Shown here piece by piece: positions 61,280-64,000 of a stretch of DNA of 64,000 bases (position 1 is the stretch's first letter; every line of letters begins with the position of its first letter). Source of the DNA: Liolophura sinensis (taxonomy: Eukaryota; Mollusca; Polyplacophora; Chitonida; Chitonidae). The stretch spans positions 33,709,265-33,773,264 of the forward strand of contig NC_088303.1 of assembly GCF_032854445.1 (NCBI RefSeq), in the 5' to 3' direction. The notes below the pieces were generated by a model that was given only the letters and a program-made list of their open reading frames with translations, ran no database searches and was not told the DNA's origin. Position numbers and translations under genes: made by a program.

Positions 61280-62270
61280 GGTGCTCTTTACAATATGAAG
61301 CGATCAACACACAGACTGTGTATTTGCCTATTTCAAAGAGATAATTTCCTGATCGTTGGATGGCTCGATTATTCCTTTGAATTATTGGTTTGTTTGTTTA
61401 GGTTTGACAACGAGTAACAGCGGGTTAGTTTGATTACGGAGGATAGGGTCAGTAATTGTAGTGAGGATTTTCGTCAAACGCCTCTACAGATCATACCCAA
61501 ATCCTCTTTCTTTGACAAATTTGACAAAACTCCGCACAAAGTAACATTGTTTGACGTAGCAATCACTTTGAGGAATATACAAACAGCTCAGTTAATACTC
61601 TCAAACTTTCGATTCTTGCATGAGACCTACTGGCAAGTTTCGCCAACAGCACAAAACTGTCGCCAATGAAGAAAGACACGTGTCATTGTAAGCACCATTC
61701 CAAATCGCCAATCGATCAGCTAGCTGGGGTTGTGGTGACCTTCCTAAATCGGATACCGTGTATAACAGACGACTATCAAAATATGAATAACTAGATTTAT
61801 TTGTCTGCTGATTTATTTGGCTGTTTTTCAGATACAGCCAAGTTTATTTACCAATGACAGACGTCACCGTATTCACACAGAGAATGACATGAAATCGCTT
61901 TTGTCCTATAATACATTTAATAGTAATCACTGAGAACTTAGCGTGATCTCTCCGGCCCATTCCTAAGCTAATATGCTGATCAAGTCTCGATTCTTGTCTC
62001 CCTTTCACGTGTTTTTAGTGACGTTTTATGGAAGTGCCGAGAGTAATGACGTTATTCCTGTACCGTATTCCTTGACTAAGTATTGGAATTACTGTCCAGG
62101 AATAAACAGGGTTTTTGTAAGCATCAGGCTGAACCGAAAAACAAGTTTTTCCCCCAAATAATGTAATACCTGCAATCCGGATATTCAAATTAGCCATTGT
62201 TGTAATTAGATAAAGAGATGCCAGAACTTAACTGCAAGAGTCCATTAATCAATAATATTTTTTGCAGACA
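61280..62270 (-). repeat. Dispersed 2-kb repeat, reverse orientation, copy 6
   Basis: Nearly identical to 53185-54170 (offset about 8.1 kb), including GCTCTTTACAATATGAAGCG, ATTACGGAGGATAGGGTC, GGATACCGTGTATAACAGAC and GGAATAAACAGGGTTTTTG. Confidence 0.78.
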
Positions 62271-62279
62271 AAGATGGTA

Positions 62280-63320
62280 GAACGCAGCGAAATGTACGCT
62301 GTCATAAGCAGCCTTCTTACGTAACAGATGGGGAGTGGTTCATCACTCTAACAGCAATGGTTGCACATCTCCGGTATAATAACATTTTTTATTATTTTTT
62401 TTTATTTTTTGTTTTGTTTATGGAAACTCAGTCCTGTTTATCTGTATTTATACAACCTTAATCTATATCCGCAAGCTGTGTTAAGCTCCTCGCGATTATT
62501 CAGTGTCAAACCTGAAGAGAACAAACAAAAACTTAATCTGGCTGTAAAACAAGCAGGATGATCGCTACCCATTGAAAAGAGAGCATTCAATGGTTTGAAT
62601 CAATCATCCTTCGCGCAAGGTCATTTATTGCCTCATCCGAGGTATTATTTAACGTTTAGTCATTTTCTTCTAACGATATCCTTTAACAGCAGGCATTATT
62701 GAGCGACGGTTGGAGCACACCATTATTAAAAACTTTATAGTGGACGAATGAAGAAGGTATTCATAATCACCACTTGGTAAATTTTCCTGTGGTCACTAAA
62801 TTATTAACAATTTTTGCTGCTCATTCGATTTTATTGGGTAACGTTCCCTTGTGTTACAAAAAAAAAAATGGGAAAAACATATAATAGTTGCGGTTTTAAC
62901 ACATCTCTAACAACCTTTATGCACAGTTACATTATCTTTAAACGGGTCTGAACAGGATATAGTTGATTATTTAAGAAGTGTCCGGCAAGGTACGCAAGAC
63001 ACGACTTCCCACTTGCTCCGTACAGTCCCCTTGGTTATATCATCTCTGTACTAATTAAGGAAGAAGAATCATAGAATCTGTTGATCTTATTTCGCCAATA
63101 CGCTTTCGCGTCTGACTGCTTTGCAAACATACGGGTTTGTGTTGCATAAACATCGATGAATACGACTGAGTTTACCTATGCTTACAAGATAACCTGAGCA
63201 AGGATATAAAGACAATGGATTGTTATAGATCATCTCGTCATAGAAGCTGTGTGTATGTTTGTTTGTACTCAGCTCGCATCTCACAATCAACTTAGAAAGA
63301 TTGGCTTAAAGTGAAAGAGA
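62280..63320 (+). repeat. Dispersed 2-kb repeat fragments, plus orientation
   Basis: 62290-62360 matches 58975-59040 (GTCATAAGCAGCCTTCTTAC, GTAACAGATGGGGAGTGG). 62560-62740 matches the proximal end near 58020-58200. 62880-63320 matches the distal start (AACCTTTATGCACAGTTACA, GATAACCTGAGCAAGG, TGTACTCAGCTCGCATC). Confidence 0.65.
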
Positions 63321-63694
63321 GCACCTGTCTAATGTTTATGTGCACTGAAAGACAACCATTCAAAGTACCTTCAACCGGCACTAAATACTTTTTTTTTAGA
63401 TTTTTTCATCCCAGTAAAAGTTTAGTGAAACTTTGTCTTGTCACAGCTTCAGCACGTCTCCATTATCGACAGCAAGGTGACGTCACGTTTATTGTAGCTC
63501 TCTAACGTCGAAGGTATTTCCCGCATAATAGTCTAAGCAGTAACGTATAGTGTATGGCAGATTTAAGTTGTGGACTTCGGCGATGGAGGACCAAAGTGAT
63601 AAATAGCTTTCTCGAGATATAGACATACTTGAAGGATATTTCTTTCACTACTTGAACTGTTCATACAGTAGGCATACAAAGTCATTTATGCTGT
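63321..63694. other. Spacer, nothing recognised
   Basis: No supported exon or repeat. Confidence 0.3.
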
Positions 63695-63772
63695 TTACGA
63701 GTAGCTTACATATGCACCGCCGAGGTATTCCTGGTTCAGGTCGTAGCCTCCGGATGGGTTGAGCAGGTAGGC
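63695..63772 (-). CDS. Possible coding exon, 25 codons, unknown product
   Basis: A short GC-rich stretch in AT-rich surroundings, open on the minus strand from an AG (63774-63773) to a TAA (63697-63695). It encodes AYLLNPSGGYDLNQEY and then LGGAYVSYS. If the GTAAGC at 63709-63704 is used as a donor, the exon would stop at 63710 instead. Base composition and the Gly/Tyr-rich peptide suggest coding sequence, but the acceptor lacks a good pyrimidine tract and no neighbour exon is seen. I cannot name a family. Confidence 0.25.
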   Translation of the reverse strand, partial: AYLLNPSGGYDLNQEYLGGAYVSYS

Positions 63773-63780
63773 CTACCTGT

Positions 63781-64000
63781 AATTCTAACATCTGTTAAAT
63801 GTTTACAAAATTACAATAGGATTGTTGTACAACTTGATTCATGCTAAATTCTGACACAAATGGAAATAAATCCAGTCTCCACTGAGACTGATCTAGGAAT
63901 CTAACTGTCGCTGGGTTTATGCTTTAATTTTGCAGTGGTGGCTTCAAAGATGAGAGCTGTGCTGACCTAGTTATCGCGGTCGCCAGAGAAAGGACCTCGG
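63781..64000. other. Window end, nothing recognised
   Basis: No feature supported. Confidence 0.3.

Overview
This window is animal nuclear DNA, AT-rich, gene-poor and repeat-dense. Nothing in it looks bacterial: there are no operons, ribosome binding sites or long non-repetitive ORFs. The best clue to the organism is two SINE-like repeat families that recur throughout. One ends in a tail with the core TTGAGTACGGCGTAAAACACC followed by an ATCAAATAAATAAA stretch. The other has a tail core TTTAACGTCGTACTTAAC with ATGACGACGAAGGA, and one copy keeps a tRNA-like A box. I know both tails as common in mollusc genomes, so a mollusc (bivalve or gastropod) is the likely source. This is recognition from memory, not a search.

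Layout. 0.2-1.2 kb: a broken Tc1-like (DD34E) transposase. 4.1-8.5 kb, minus strand: three exons with canonical splice signals and compatible phases, encoding part of a multi-pass membrane protein that resembles the TM3-EL2-TM4 region of SLC6 neurotransmitter-type transporters. Just downstream lie decayed tandem copies of the end of one exon. 8.5-15 kb: SINEs, inverted repeats and AT-rich spacer. 15-37.5 kb: a tandem segmental array. Three young units of about 4.3-5.2 kb (22.7-36.9 kb) are almost identical by eye, with older diverged copies on both sides. Each unit carries a conserved TATA-like block. 38.2-40.9 kb: a 79-bp minisatellite with higher-order structure. 41.3-41.8 kb: a likely complete small gene, with a good start context and poly(A) signals, encoding a basic 163-residue protein with four R-R-x-S motifs. 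42.5-63.3 kb: copies of one roughly 2-kb repeat in both orientations, often flanking satellite arrays (42/85-bp and 21-bp monomers), which suggests a foldback-type element family. This region also holds a solo LTR with a 5-bp target duplication (54.4-55.2 kb), two MITE-like inverted-repeat elements, and an ATGT microsatellite.

Only two protein-coding genes can be argued for (the SLC6-like exons and the 41.3-kb gene), plus one weak exon candidate near 63.7 kb. Most other open frames come from stop-free tandem repeats or from SINEs. The genes do not form a pathway. The interest lies in repeat amplification: exon-end duplication, unit-scale tandem duplication, and satellites that appear to have arisen from inside a dispersed element.
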